In this document: positions 40,241 to 49,009 of the stretch, in pieces
Numbering within the stretch: the stretch's first letter is position 1
Layout of the letters: each line of letters opens with the position of its first letter
Assembly: GCF_037076565.1 (NCBI RefSeq)
Contig: NZ_AP029028.1
Location: 2,108,001 to 2,172,000, forward strand
Direction of reading: 5' to 3'
DNA: 64,000 nucleotides
Source: Herbaspirillum sp. DW155
GTDB taxonomy: Bacteria > Pseudomonadota > Gammaproteobacteria > Burkholderiales > Burkholderiaceae_D
Translations under genes and position numbers: made by a program
Notes under the pieces: generated by a model
Seen by the model: the letters and a program-made list of their open reading frames with translations, nothing else
What the model was told of the DNA's origin: nothing
The model's database searches: none

Positions 40241-41197
40241 TCATCCTGGCTGGCGCAACTCCAGCGTCAGGTGGCGCAGTTCGCCTACGGTGGCGAGTTT
40301 TTCACGTAGCTGCGCTTCCTGGATGGCAGGGCCGGCTGACACACTGACGATAGCCGCCCGCGCCGCCGGGCCGATGCGCCAGACATGCAGATCCTCGATC
40401 TGCACCGGCTCATCCTTGAGCGCCTGCTCGATGCGCGCCGCCACTTGCGCATCGGTCACATCCAGCAGCACGACCGCACTGGCGCGCAACAGGCTGTAAG
40501 ACCAGCGTGCAATCACCACCGCGCCGACCACGCCCATGAGCGGGTCCAGCCAGGTCCAGCCGAGGTACAGGCCCGCCAGCAGGGCGGCAATGGCCAGCAC
40601 GGAGGTGAGCGCATCGGCCACCACGTGCAGATAGGCCGAGCGCAGGTTGTTGTCGTGGCCGCCGTGGTGATGGTCGTGCCCGTGGTCTTCATGCTCATGA
40701 TGCGCATGCGCAGCCTCATGGGCGTGCCCGTGGTCATGGCCGTGATGCCCCTCCATCAGCAGCAAGGCACTGACGATATTGACGATCAGGCCGACCACCG
40801 CAATCGGAATGGCCTCGCCGAAATCCACCGTGCTGGGGCTGGCCAGGCGCCACAGCGACTCGCCGCCGATGCCCACGGCAATCACCGCCAGCACCAGCGC
40901 CGAGGCAAAGCCGGCCAGGTCGCCGACCTTGCCGGTGCCGAAGCTGAAACGGCCATCCTGCGCATGGCGACGTGCGAAGACGTAAGCACCGGCCGCAATG
41001 GCCAGGGCACCCGTGTGCGTGGCCATATGAAAGCCATCGGCCAGCAGGGCCATGGATCCGGTGAGGGTGCCGACGGCGATTTCCGCCACCATCATCACCG
41101 CCGTCAGGGCCACCACCCATAGCGTGCGGCGGGTGTTGCGGTCGTGGTGGGCGCCCAGGTAGATGTGCTCGTGGCGGTAGCTGGCGGGGCTGCTCAT
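40241..41197 (-). CDS. dmeF: cation diffusion facilitator, DmeF-like (Ni/Co efflux)
   Basis: The 318-residue protein has the CDF layout of six helices: ADGFHMATHTGALAIAAGAY on helix II, a long cytoplasmic His-rich loop (HHGHDHGHAHEAAHAHHEHE), HVVADALTSVLAIAA on helix V with the H-x3-D site, and a C-terminal metallochaperone-like domain. It exports divalent metals by proton exchange. ATG 41197 (MSSPASYRHEH) is chosen 16 bp after the repressor gene. Co-transcription with an RcnR-type repressor supports nickel or cobalt as substrate. Confidence 0.85.
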   Translation of the reverse strand: MSSPASYRHEHIYLGAHHDRNTRRTLWVVALTAVMMVAEIAVGTLTGSMALLADGFHMATHTGALAIAAGAYVFARRHAQDGRFSFGTGKVGDLAGFASALVLAVIAVGIGGESLWRLASPSTVDFGEAIPIAVVGLIVNIVSALLLMEGHHGHDHGHAHEAAHAHHEHEDHGHDHHHGGHDNNLRSAYLHVVADALTSVLAIAALLAGLYLGWTWLDPLMGVVGAVVIARWSYSLLRASAVVLLDVTDAQVAARIEQALKDEPVQIEDLHVWRIGPAARAAIVSVSAGPAIQEAQLREKLATVGELRHLTLELRQPG

Positions 41198-41213
41198 GAG
41201 AATTTCTCCTGTC

Positions 41214-41489
41214 TTATTTGGCATAGCGGCGGATCGCTTCGAGGACTTCTTCCAGTCCCTGCTGGCGCGCTTCATCGGTGAGGCCCGGGCGGGCTACGTG
41301 TTCGCGGGCGTGCGCTTCGATCAGTTCATCCATCAGGCCATGCACGGCGCCACGGATGGCCGCCGCCAGATGCAAGGTCTTGGCGCAGTCGGCTTGGCCC
41401 TCCAGCGCGCGCTCCAGTGCCTGCACCTGGCCGCCGATGCGGCGTACACGCTTGAGCAGGGCATCCGTCTCCCGTGTCAGGTGTGCCAT
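41214..41489 (-). CDS. dmeR: CsoR/RcnR-family metal-sensing repressor, DmeR-like
   Basis: The 91-residue, all-helical protein carries His3, Cys35, His60 and His64, the four ligand positions of E. coli RcnR, a Ni/Co sensor. The core pattern RRIGGQVQALERAL and AAIRGAVHGLMDELIEAH is typical. Metal binding should release it from DNA and open dmeF transcription. The operator-like site just upstream supports autoregulation. Confidence 0.9.
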   Translation of the reverse strand: MAHLTRETDALLKRVRRIGGQVQALERALEGQADCAKTLHLAAAIRGAVHGLMDELIEAHAREHVARPGLTDEARQQGLEEVLEAIRRYAK

Positions 41490-41494
41490 ATACC

Positions 41495-41506
41495 ATACCC
41501 CCCTAT
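41495..41506 (-). promoter_or_regulatory. RcnR/DmeR-type operator
   Basis: ATACCCCCCTAT holds a run of six C with AT-rich inverted ends, close to the TACT-G6-N-AGTA sites of RcnR. It lies 6 bp upstream of the dmeR start. The closest neighbouring bases (TATACCATACC) may extend it. Confidence 0.65.
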
Positions 41507-41733
41507 CCTATAAAGCGGCGATTATAACGCGATGCATCGTCAAAGTGGGGAGGTCGCCGGCGCGGAGGGCGGTCAGGGCTCTTGTGCTGTGGCAATATGG
41601 CTGTATGAATGTTTGTGTATTCAGTTAGGCGTAAGCTGGCCGCTATAGCCTCTGGACGATGCGGGAAGTATTTTCCGTAAGCAAGCCTGACGCCGAGCAG
41701 GTGAACGAAAACGCAAATTTGTGGGAGACAAGA

Positions 41734-43410
41734 ATGGCCAAGATCAATCGGGCAGGCAGCTCTGCACTGGCGGGAGCGGCTGCCGTGCCGTGGGTCGCCG
41801 GACTGGTGCTGGGGGCGGCTTCCTCCCTGGCCTTGCATGCCGCAGGAGCGGAGCAATGGCTGAGTGCGCCCGGCAGCAGCGGCGTGGCGGTCCTGCTGGC
41901 CCTGGCCGGGTTTGCGCTGGCACAGCGGCGCACACCGGCGCGGGAAGGGCAACTGGTGGACAAGATCAGCGGCGAGATCGATCACATCATGATTGGCGCG
42001 GCTGAAACGTCCTTCTTTGTGGACACCATCAAGAACAAGATCAGCAAGGACGTGGTGGCGGCCGACCGCATCGCCGCCAGCGCCGAGCAGAACGCCGCCA
42101 CCACCGAGCAGATCGCGGCCAATGCCGAGCGTGCCTCGGCCATTGCGGCCGAAGTGCGCACCGAGAGTGTGAGCGGCCGTTCCGAAGTCGACCGTGGCCT
42201 GCAGCAGATCGGGCAGGCGCGCACGGACGCCTTGTCGGCCTCGTCGATGATGGCGCAGCTGCAGGAAAAGTCGCGTCGCATCCACGGCATCACCGAAGTC
42301 ATCAGCGAAATCGCCGCCCGCACCAACCTGCTGGCCCTGAACGCGGCCATCGAAGCGGCGCGCGCGGGTGAGCAGGGGCGCGGCTTTGCGGTGGTGGCAG
42401 GGGAGGTGCGCCAGCTGGCCCAGCGCACCAAGGAAGCCACCGACGACATCGGCGTGATGGTGCGCGCCATCACCGAAGAAGCCGAGCGCGCGGCCACGGG
42501 CATGAATTCGCTCAGCAGCCGGGTGCTGGAGGCGGCGCAGAACGTGGAAAAGGTGCACGGTCTGTTGAACAGCATCGAACGCTCTGCCAGCCAGTCGCAG
42601 GAACAGATCGAGGAAATCGCGGTGGCCTCGCGCGAACATGTGCAGACCACCCAGGAGATCGCCGAGGCCATCACCGACATCCGCAACGGCATGTTGCAGA
42701 CCGATGGCGAACTGCCGCGCGTGGCGGCCTCTGCCATGGTGCTGTCCGAACGCGCCGAGGCGGTGTTCGAGGCCATCATCGACGGCGGCGCGCGCAGCGG
42801 GCACGATGACATCCGGGTCGCCGCCACCAACGCGGCCAAGGCGGTGGGCAAGCTGTTCGAAACCTCGATTGGCTCCGGTCAGATCAGCGAGGCAGCCTTG
42901 TTCGACCGGACCTACAAGCCCATTCCCAATACCTCGCCGCAAAAGCATTCAAGCCAGTTCGATAGCTTTACCGACCGGGTGCTGCCGGCCATCCAGGAGG
43001 GGCTGCTGGCGGCCATGCCGCAACTGGCCTATGCAGGCGCGGTGGACAACAACGGGTATTTCCCCACCCATAACAAGAAGTTCTCCCAGCCCCTGACGGG
43101 CGACTACGACACCGATCTGGTCAACAACCGCACCAAGCGGATCTTCAGCGACCGTACCGGCAAGCGTTGCGGGTCCAATACCAAGCCGTTCCTGTTGCAA
43201 ACCTACAAACGCGATACCGGCGAGGTGATGCACGACCTGTCGGTGCCGATCTACGTCAACGGCAAGCACTGGGGCGGTTTCCGGGTGGGTTACCGGTCCA
43301 GCCACGCACCGGCGCAGGCGTCGGCGCCCACACCTGCGGCCGTGGTCAGCGCAGCTGCGTCGCCGGGGGCGGCACGATTGCCGGGGCGGCCCGTGCGGCG
43401 CGGCCTGTGA
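41734..43410 (+). CDS. methyl-accepting chemotaxis protein with cytoplasmic C-terminal sensor domain
   Basis: The 558-residue protein has two closely spaced membrane helices (about 14-36 and 48-62) with almost no periplasmic loop, then a signalling domain with the conserved hairpin tip ([38 protein letters not shown]). Residues about 410-535 are a C-terminal PAS/Cache-like domain ([40 protein letters not shown]). It should sense an internal or membrane signal rather than a periplasmic ligand. ATG 41734 has GGGAG upstream. The gene lies before cheR but CheA and CheW are not nearby. Confidence 0.88.
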   Translation: MAKINRAGSSALAGAAAVPWVAGLVLGAASSLALHAAGAEQWLSAPGSSGVAVLLALAGFALAQRRTPAREGQLVDKISGEIDHIMIGAAETSFFVDTIKNKISKDVVAADRIAASAEQNAATTEQIAANAERASAIAAEVRTESVSGRSEVDRGLQQIGQARTDALSASSMMAQLQEKSRRIHGITEVISEIAARTNLLALNAAIEAARAGEQGRGFAVVAGEVRQLAQRTKEATDDIGVMVRAITEEAERAATGMNSLSSRVLEAAQNVEKVHGLLNSIERSASQSQEQIEEIAVASREHVQTTQEIAEAITDIRNGMLQTDGELPRVAASAMVLSERAEAVFEAIIDGGARSGHDDIRVAATNAAKAVGKLFETSIGSGQISEAALFDRTYKPIPNTSPQKHSSQFDSFTDRVLPAIQEGLLAAMPQLAYAGAVDNNGYFPTHNKKFSQPLTGDYDTDLVNNRTKRIFSDRTGKRCGSNTKPFLLQTYKRDTGEVMHDLSVPIYVNGKHWGGFRVGYRSSHAPAQASAPTPAAVVSAAASPGAARLPGRPVRRGL

Positions 43411-43505
43411 GGATTTCCAAGATTTGAACGGCCTATGCACGCCAGGCCCGGATTGACTTGTCGCAATAGGGGGGTAAAACCGTTTCATTTCCAAGGCTGA
43501 TTCGC

Positions 43506-43534
43506 TTGACCCCGCCTGGCGGCTGATAGATTAT
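43506..43534 (+). promoter_or_regulatory. weak sigma-70-like promoter before cheR
   Basis: TTGACC (43506-43511) and GATTAT (43529-43534) are separated by 17 bp. The -35 box is five of six, the -10 box four of six. It would start transcription about 80 bp before the cheR TTG. Confidence 0.3.
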
Positions 43535-43620
43535 GCGCCAAGGGGATGTCCGCCCAGACGGGGCGGACGACAGACAGCAAGCAGCGCCCGGACATGGGCT
43601 GCGCCAGGGAAGGAAAGACA

Positions 43621-44493
43621 TTGAAGCCGACGGTACCAGGCAAAGGCGAATCATCCGGCAAGGAGTTCGATTTCAACAGCCGTGATTTCGAGCGTGTGCG
43701 TGGCCTGATCTACCAGCGGGCCGGCATTGCGCTGGCCGACAGCAAGCAGGAAATGGTTTACAGCCGCCTGGCGCGGCGCCTGCGGGCCACCGGCATCACT
43801 TCTTTCCAGCAATATCTGGACATGCTGGAGCGCACCCACGACTCCGAAGAGTGGGAAGCCTTCACCAATGCACTGACCACCAACCTGACCTCGTTCTTCC
43901 GGGAAGCGCACCATTTCCCGATCCTGGCCGATTTCCTCAAGGAGCTGAAGGAGCCCGCCACCATCTGGTGTTCGGCCGCCTCCACCGGGGAAGAACCCTA
44001 TACCATCGCCATGACCGCCTGCGAAGCCTATGGCTCGCTGACGCCGCCGGTGCAGATCGTGGCCACCGACATCGATACCAACGTCCTGGCCACCGGCGCC
44101 AATGGCGTCTATCCCATGGAACGCATCGAGAAGATGTCGCCCGAGCGGGTCAAGAAATTCTTCCTGCGCGGCAAAGGCAGCCATGAAGGCTACGTGCGCG
44201 TGCGTCCCGAATTGCGCAAGCTGATCACCTTCAAGCAATTGAATCTGCTGGCCGATGGCTGGCCCATCAGCGGGCAGTTCGACGTGATCTTCTGTCGCAA
44301 CGTGATGATTTATTTCGATAAACCTACCCAGAGCAAGATCCTGTCCCGATTCGTGCCCTTGATGAAGCCCCACGCCTTGCTGTTCGCCGGCCATTCGGAG
44401 AACTTCCTGTATGTCTCCGATGCGCTCAAGCTCAAGGGCAAGACTGTCTATGAACTCAATGCCACGCAGCGCGGCGTAAGGACCAAGCCATGA
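43621..44493 (+). CDS. cheR: chemotaxis protein methyltransferase CheR
   Basis: The 290-residue protein methylates glutamates of MCPs using S-adenosylmethionine. Motifs: [27 protein letters not shown] for the SAM-binding loop, [23 protein letters not shown], and GHSENF. TTG 43621 has AAGGAAAG 6-12 bp upstream; longer in-frame starts at 43546 and 43594 have poor sites. The stop overlaps cheD (ATGA). Confidence 0.93.
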   Translation: MKPTVPGKGESSGKEFDFNSRDFERVRGLIYQRAGIALADSKQEMVYSRLARRLRATGITSFQQYLDMLERTHDSEEWEAFTNALTTNLTSFFREAHHFPILADFLKELKEPATIWCSAASTGEEPYTIAMTACEAYGSLTPPVQIVATDIDTNVLATGANGVYPMERIEKMSPERVKKFFLRGKGSHEGYVRVRPELRKLITFKQLNLLADGWPISGQFDVIFCRNVMIYFDKPTQSKILSRFVPLMKPHALLFAGHSENFLYVSDALKLKGKTVYELNATQRGVRTKP

Positions 44494-45095
44494 GCCACGC
44501 TGCGGAGCAGATCGCCACCAATCTTTACTACGACCGCACCTTCGATTGCGATGCGGCCAAGATCCTGCCGGGCGAGTTTTACTTCACCACCAAGGACATG
44601 ATGATCGTCACCGTGCTGGGCTCGTGCGTGTCGGCCTGCATTCGCGATCGCGTCTCCGGCATCGGCGGCATGAACCACTTCATGCTGCCCGACGGTGGCG
44701 GCGATGACGGCAGCCCCGTTTCAGCCTCGGCACGCTACGGCACCTATGCCATGGAAGTGCTGATCAACGAGGTGCTCAAGTCGGGCGCGCGGCGCGAGAA
44801 CCTGGAAGCCAAGGTGTTCGGCGGCGGCAACGTGCTGCGCGGTTTCTCGGCCATCAACGTGGGTGAGCGCAATGCCGAATTCGTGCGCCGCTACCTGAAG
44901 GCGGAAAACATCCGCGTGGTGGCCGAAGATCTCAACGATATCTATCCGCGCAAGGTGTATTTCTTCCCGCGCACCGGCAAGGTGCTGGTCAAGAAGCTGA
45001 AACAGATGCACAACAACACGCTGGTGGATCGCGAAAAAGCCTACGCCAGCAAGCTGGTCACCAAGCCGGTGGGTGGCGAGGTGGATCTGTTCTGA
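44490..45095 (+). CDS. cheD: chemoreceptor glutamine deamidase CheD
   Basis: The 201-residue protein shows [20 protein letters not shown] with the catalytic Cys and GMNHFMLP with the His, plus [12 protein letters not shown]. It deamidates glutamines on MCPs. It is translationally coupled to cheR and followed by cheB after 69 bp. Confidence 0.93.
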   Translation: MSHAAEQIATNLYYDRTFDCDAAKILPGEFYFTTKDMMIVTVLGSCVSACIRDRVSGIGGMNHFMLPDGGGDDGSPVSASARYGTYAMEVLINEVLKSGARRENLEAKVFGGGNVLRGFSAINVGERNAEFVRRYLKAENIRVVAEDLNDIYPRKVYFFPRTGKVLVKKLKQMHNNTLVDREKAYASKLVTKPVGGEVDLF

Positions 45096-45164
45096 GAGCG
45101 TGTCACCGGCGGCTCCGCCCGTATGGCAGGGCTCCCTGCAACATTGAGTTTGAGTGATTGAGTG

Positions 45165-46241
45165 ATGAAAATTAAAGTTCTTATCGTCGACGATTCGGCA
45201 CTGATCCGCAGTGTCATGCGCGAGATCATCAGTAACCAGCCGGATATGGAAGTGGTCGGCGTGGCGCCAGATCCGATCATTGCGCGCGAGCTGATCAAGC
45301 AGACCAATCCTGATGTACTGACGCTGGATGTGGAAATGCCGCGCATGGATGGCCTGGATTTCCTCGAAAAGCTCATGCGCCTGCGCCCCATGCCGGTGGT
45401 GATGGTGTCCTCGCTGACCGAGCGCGGCTCGGAAATCACCCTGCGCGCACTGGAACTGGGTGCGATCGACTTCGTGACCAAGCCCAAGATCTCGATCCAG
45501 AGCGGCATGCAGGAATATGCCGACATGATCGCCGACAAGATCCGTGCCGCCGCCAAGGCGCGCGTGCGCGCCCGTCCGTCGAGGTCGGCCGAGCAGGCCG
45601 CAGGCCCCAGCGAAGTTTTGCCGCAGATCCGTAATCCGCTGACCAGTAGCGAAAAGCTCATCATCATTGGTGCCTCCACCGGAGGCACCGAGGCCATCAA
45701 GGAATTCCTGATCCGCATGCCCTCGGACTGCCCGGGCATCCTGATCACCCAGCACATGCCGGAAGGCTTTACCCGTTCCTTCGCCCAGCGCCTCAACAAC
45801 CTGTGCAAAATCTCGGTGGTGGAGTCGGCCGGCAACGAGCGCGTGCTGCCGGGCCATGCCTATATCGCCCCCGGCCATTCGCACCTTCGGCTGGTGCGCA
45901 GCGGCGCCAACTACATGACCCAGCTCGACCAGGGACCGCCGGTGAACCGTCATCGTCCCTCGGTGGACGTGCTGTTCCAGTCGGCCGCCACCTGTGCCGG
46001 CAAGAACGCGGTGGGCGTGATCCTGACCGGCATGGGCAAGGATGGCGCCCAGGGCATGCTGGACATGCGCAATGCCGGTGCCTACAACTTTGCGCAGGAT
46101 GAAGCATCGTGCGTGGTCTTCGGCATGCCCCGCGAAGCCATCGCCATCGGAGCGGCGCATGAAGTCTTGTCCCTGCAAGCCATGCCGGGCAGGGTGCTGG
46201 CGTGGCTGGCAGAACACGGAAGCCGCGCATTGCGCGTCTGA
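45165..46241 (+). CDS. cheB: chemotaxis response regulator / methylesterase CheB
   Basis: The 358-residue protein has an N-terminal receiver ([10 protein letters not shown]; phospho-acceptor Asp55) and a C-terminal methylesterase with Ser in [13 protein letters not shown], His in [10 protein letters not shown] and Asp in [11 protein letters not shown]. It removes methyl groups from MCPs when phosphorylated by CheA. GTG 45162 is in frame just before ATG 45165; ATG is preferred. Confidence 0.95.
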   Translation: MKIKVLIVDDSALIRSVMREIISNQPDMEVVGVAPDPIIARELIKQTNPDVLTLDVEMPRMDGLDFLEKLMRLRPMPVVMVSSLTERGSEITLRALELGAIDFVTKPKISIQSGMQEYADMIADKIRAAAKARVRARPSRSAEQAAGPSEVLPQIRNPLTSSEKLIIIGASTGGTEAIKEFLIRMPSDCPGILITQHMPEGFTRSFAQRLNNLCKISVVESAGNERVLPGHAYIAPGHSHLRLVRSGANYMTQLDQGPPVNRHRPSVDVLFQSAATCAGKNAVGVILTGMGKDGAQGMLDMRNAGAYNFAQDEASCVVFGMPREAIAIGAAHEVLSLQAMPGRVLAWLAEHGSRALRV

Positions 46242-46310
46242 AGCGGATTTCAGCGCTTATTGTTCTGTCAGTTTCGTTTTGCTGCACTACAATGCGTTGC
46301 AGATGAGGGG

Positions 46311-46335
46311 CAGCATGGGCCACCAGCCCATGCTG
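46311..46335. repeat. perfect 10-bp stem between cheB and cheY
   Basis: CAGCATGGGC (46311-46320) is matched exactly by GCCCATGCTG (46326-46335) with a CACCA loop. No T tract follows (ATAAAAGGGG). It lies 70 bp after the cheB stop and before the cheY promoter; it could protect the cheB mRNA end or be an operator. Confidence 0.55.
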
Positions 46336-46357
46336 GAGTCATAAAAGGGGTATCGGT

Positions 46358-46385
46358 TCAAGTTGTCACGCGCACTGGCCGATAA
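46358..46385 (+). promoter_or_regulatory. sigma-28-like promoter of cheYZ
   Basis: GCCGATAA at 46378-46385 is the exact sigma-28 -10 consensus. TCAAGTTG at 46358-46365 matches six of eight bases of the -35 box TAAAGTTT, spaced by 12 instead of 11 bp. It lies 33 bp before the cheY ATG, so FliA made downstream may drive this operon. Confidence 0.6.
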
Positions 46386-46418
46386 CCAAGAATTCAATTG
46401 TTCAGATGGAGTCTTAGC

Positions 46419-46814
46419 ATGTCGGGTCCCAATACCAAGTTCTTAGTCGTCGATGATTTCTCGACCATGCGCCGTATCGTGCGCAACCTGCTCAAGGAAT
46501 TGGGCTATACCAACGTGGATGAGGCCGAAGATGGCATCCAGGCGTTGCAGAAGCTGCGCAGCGACCAGTTCGACTTCGTGGTGTCCGACTGGAACATGCC
46601 CAATATGGATGGCTTGACCATGCTGCAGGAAATCCGCAAGGATCCGGCCTTGTCCAAGCTGCCGGTGCTGATGGTCACGGCCGAAGCCAAGAAGGAAAAC
46701 ATCGTCGCCGCCGCCCAGGCCGGTGCCAACGGTTACGTGGTCAAGCCCTTCACCGCGGCGACGCTGGATGAGAAGCTGGGCAAGATCTTCGAAAAAATGG
46801 CCGCAGGTGGCTGA
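46419..46814 (+). CDS. cheY: chemotaxis response regulator CheY
   Basis: The 131-residue single receiver domain has the acidic pair Asp12/Asp13 ([10 protein letters not shown]), phospho-acceptor Asp57 ([13 protein letters not shown]), Thr in VTAEAK and Lys in VVKPF. Phosphorylated CheY binds the flagellar switch. It overlaps cheZ by 8 bp. Confidence 0.95.
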   Translation: MSGPNTKFLVVDDFSTMRRIVRNLLKELGYTNVDEAEDGIQALQKLRSDQFDFVVSDWNMPNMDGLTMLQEIRKDPALSKLPVLMVTAEAKKENIVAAAQAGANGYVVKPFTAATLDEKLGKIFEKMAAGG

Positions 46815-47466
46815 GGTGGACAGCGCCCCCAATTCCGCTCGTACCCCGTCGGCCGAAGGCACCGCGGTCAGCGACGAGGTGCTCGTCCGCATCGGCCACA
46901 TGACGCGCAACCTGCACGACAGCTTGCGCGGGCTGGGGTTTGACCGGCTGCTGGAAAGAGCCGCCAGCGACATGCCGGATGCCCGCGACCGGCTGGAATA
47001 TGTGGCGCGCATGACCGAGCAGGCCGCCCAGCGCGTGCTCAATGCCACCGAGCTGGCCAGCCCGCTGCAGGAACGCATCAATGATGGCGCCAACGCGCTC
47101 AAGGCCGAGTGGGATGCCGCTGCCACCGGCAGTTTCGCCGAGGCCGACTATCGGGCCCTGGCGGCCAAAACCTCCGCCTTCCTGGCGCAGACCAGCGAAG
47201 ACAGCAGCGTAACCAAGCAGCAGCTGCTGGACATCATGATGGCCCAGGACTTCCAGGACCTGACCGGCCAGGTCATCAAGCGCGTCACCAAGCTGGCGCA
47301 CGACCTGGAGTCGCAACTGGTGCAATTGCTGGTGGACTACTCGCCGTCGGACGTCAAGCGCGAAGATACCGGCCTGCTCAACGGTCCGCAGATCGATCCG
47401 ACCGGCAAGGACGTCATCGCCGACCAGGGGCAGGTGGACGACCTGCTGGAGAGTCTGGGCTTCTGA
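46807..47466 (+). CDS. cheZ: CheY phosphatase CheZ
   Basis: The 219-residue, mostly helical protein has the active-site helix [18 protein letters not shown], with the acidic and Gln residues that dephosphorylate CheY, and a C-terminal CheY-binding tail ([14 protein letters not shown]). GTG 46807 overlaps cheY; GTG 46816 is a possible alternative. No ATG is available at the right place. Confidence 0.92.
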   Translation: MAEVDSAPNSARTPSAEGTAVSDEVLVRIGHMTRNLHDSLRGLGFDRLLERAASDMPDARDRLEYVARMTEQAAQRVLNATELASPLQERINDGANALKAEWDAAATGSFAEADYRALAAKTSAFLAQTSEDSSVTKQQLLDIMMAQDFQDLTGQVIKRVTKLAHDLESQLVQLLVDYSPSDVKREDTGLLNGPQIDPTGKDVIADQGQVDDLLESLGF

Positions 47467-47498
47467 CGACGACCCTCCGGTCATCTTCTTGTCCTCGT

Positions 47499-47547
47499 AA
47501 AACGCTTCCGAGCTTGCCAATCCGGCAACTCCGAAGCGTTTTGTTTT
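47499..47547 (+). terminator. terminator after cheZ
   Basis: AAAACGCTTC (47499-47508) pairs with GAAGCGTTTT (47533-47542), with an inner TTGCC/GGCAA pair, then a T-rich tail. A 13-bp part (CGAAGCGTTTTGT, 47532-47544) recurs at 47649-47661 without the partner arm. The rest of the 365-bp gap before flhB (47548-47831) shows no gene and no clear promoter box. Confidence 0.75.
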
Positions 47548-47831
47548 GACATGGCCGGCAGGCGCGTCAGCGCCTGACTTCCAGGTCGGGGCAGGTGGCC
47601 GCAAGTGCCCGTCCAGCTTGACTTTCTTCACATGTTGCAGGTTCGATACGAAGCGTTTTGTCACAGGCAGACCCTTGCGGTTTTGCCTAGTCCGAAATGG
47701 GGGACCTTTTCGCCCCTATTCCCCTGATGATCCGGGCGGCCGCTCGCCAATAATCCTACCCTATTGTTCTAGAAATCCGTCCAGTGCTATGGGTGCCGGA
47801 CGGGCAGAGGTTTAGCAGGGGGATACGGCGG

Positions 47832-49007
47832 ATGGCCGAAGACAGCGATATGGAGCGGACCGAACCCGCCACGGGCAAACGCATTGAGCGTGCCCGTGAG
47901 CAGGGGGATGTGCCGCGTTCGCGCGAATTGGCCACCACCTTGATGCTGCTGGTTGGCGGCAGTTGCGTCTGGCTCTTCAGCGGTCCGGTGGTGACCAGCC
48001 TGGACCGCGTGCTGGTGGCCACCATGAGCTTCGAGCGGGCCGCTGCCTTCGACCCGGTGGTGATGTTCAACATGCTCAGCGCCCACCTGATGGATGTGGC
48101 CGTGTCGCTGATCCCGATTGCCTTCCTGATGACCCTGGCCGCCATGGCGGCGCCGCTGGCGCTGGGGGGCTGGCTGTTCAACGTCGAGTCGCTGGCGCCC
48201 AAGTTCAGCAAGCTCAACCCCATCAGCGGTTTTGCGAACATGTTTTCGGTCAATTCGCTGGTCGAACTGGTCAAGTCCGTGCTCAAGACCCTGCTGGTCG
48301 GTACCGTGGCCTGGGTGGCCATTCGCGGCCAGATCGATGCGGTCATGGGCCTGGGCGTGGAGTCGCTCAAGACCGCCGGTGCGCACTCGGCCCACCTGCT
48401 GTGGATCAGCTTCATCACCATGGTCTCGGCGCTGATCTTCATTGCCGCGCTGGACGTGCCTTACCAGCTCTGGAATTATGGCCGCAAGCTGCGCATGACG
48501 CGCGAAGAGGTCAAGCAGGAACACAAGGAATCCGAAGGCGACCCGCACATCAAGGGCAAGATCCGCGCAATGCAGCGCGCCATGGCGCGTCGCCGCATGA
48601 TGGCCGAAGTGCCCACCGCCGACGTGGTGGTGACCAACCCGACCCACTATGCCGTGGCCCTGAAGTACACCGAAGGCAAGATGGGCGCGCCCAAGGTGGT
48701 GGCCAAGGGCGCCGACGACATCGCCGCCAAGATCCGCGAACTGGCCCGCGAGCACAAGGTGCCGCTGCTGGAAGCGCCGCCGCTGGCGCGTGCGCTGCAC
48801 GCCCATACCGAGATCGGCGACGAAATCCCCGAAGCGCTCTACACCGCTGTGGCCGAGGTATTGGCCTACGTGTTCCAGTTGCGCACCTATGGCCAGTTCG
48901 GCGGCAACCGCCCGGTGCAGCCCACCGATCTGAACGTGCCCAAGGAACTGGATCCGGCCACCGCACCCAAGAAACCCCGCGGGCCCAAGAATAGAAGCAG
49001 GCAGTAA
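47832..49007 (+). CDS. flhB: flagellar export gate protein FlhB
   Basis: The 391-residue protein has four membrane helices between about 35 and 210 and a cytoplasmic C domain with the self-cleavage site NPTH (Asn269 in VVVTNPTHYAV). It controls the switch of export substrates from rod/hook to filament. The C-terminal extension after the gate domain is Pro/Lys-rich. ATG 47832 has AGGGGGA upstream. flhA follows after 2 bp. Confidence 0.95.
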   Translation: MAEDSDMERTEPATGKRIERAREQGDVPRSRELATTLMLLVGGSCVWLFSGPVVTSLDRVLVATMSFERAAAFDPVVMFNMLSAHLMDVAVSLIPIAFLMTLAAMAAPLALGGWLFNVESLAPKFSKLNPISGFANMFSVNSLVELVKSVLKTLLVGTVAWVAIRGQIDAVMGLGVESLKTAGAHSAHLLWISFITMVSALIFIAALDVPYQLWNYGRKLRMTREEVKQEHKESEGDPHIKGKIRAMQRAMARRRMMAEVPTADVVVTNPTHYAVALKYTEGKMGAPKVVAKGADDIAAKIRELAREHKVPLLEAPPLARALHAHTEIGDEIPEALYTAVAEVLAYVFQLRTYGQFGGNRPVQPTDLNVPKELDPATAPKKPRGPKNRSRQ

Positions 49008-49009
49008 CC

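Noticed and set aside
43480..43505. A sigma-28 promoter before cheR (TAAAACCG ... GCTGATTC)
   Set aside because: The -10 box matches only five of eight bases and the spacer is 13 bp.
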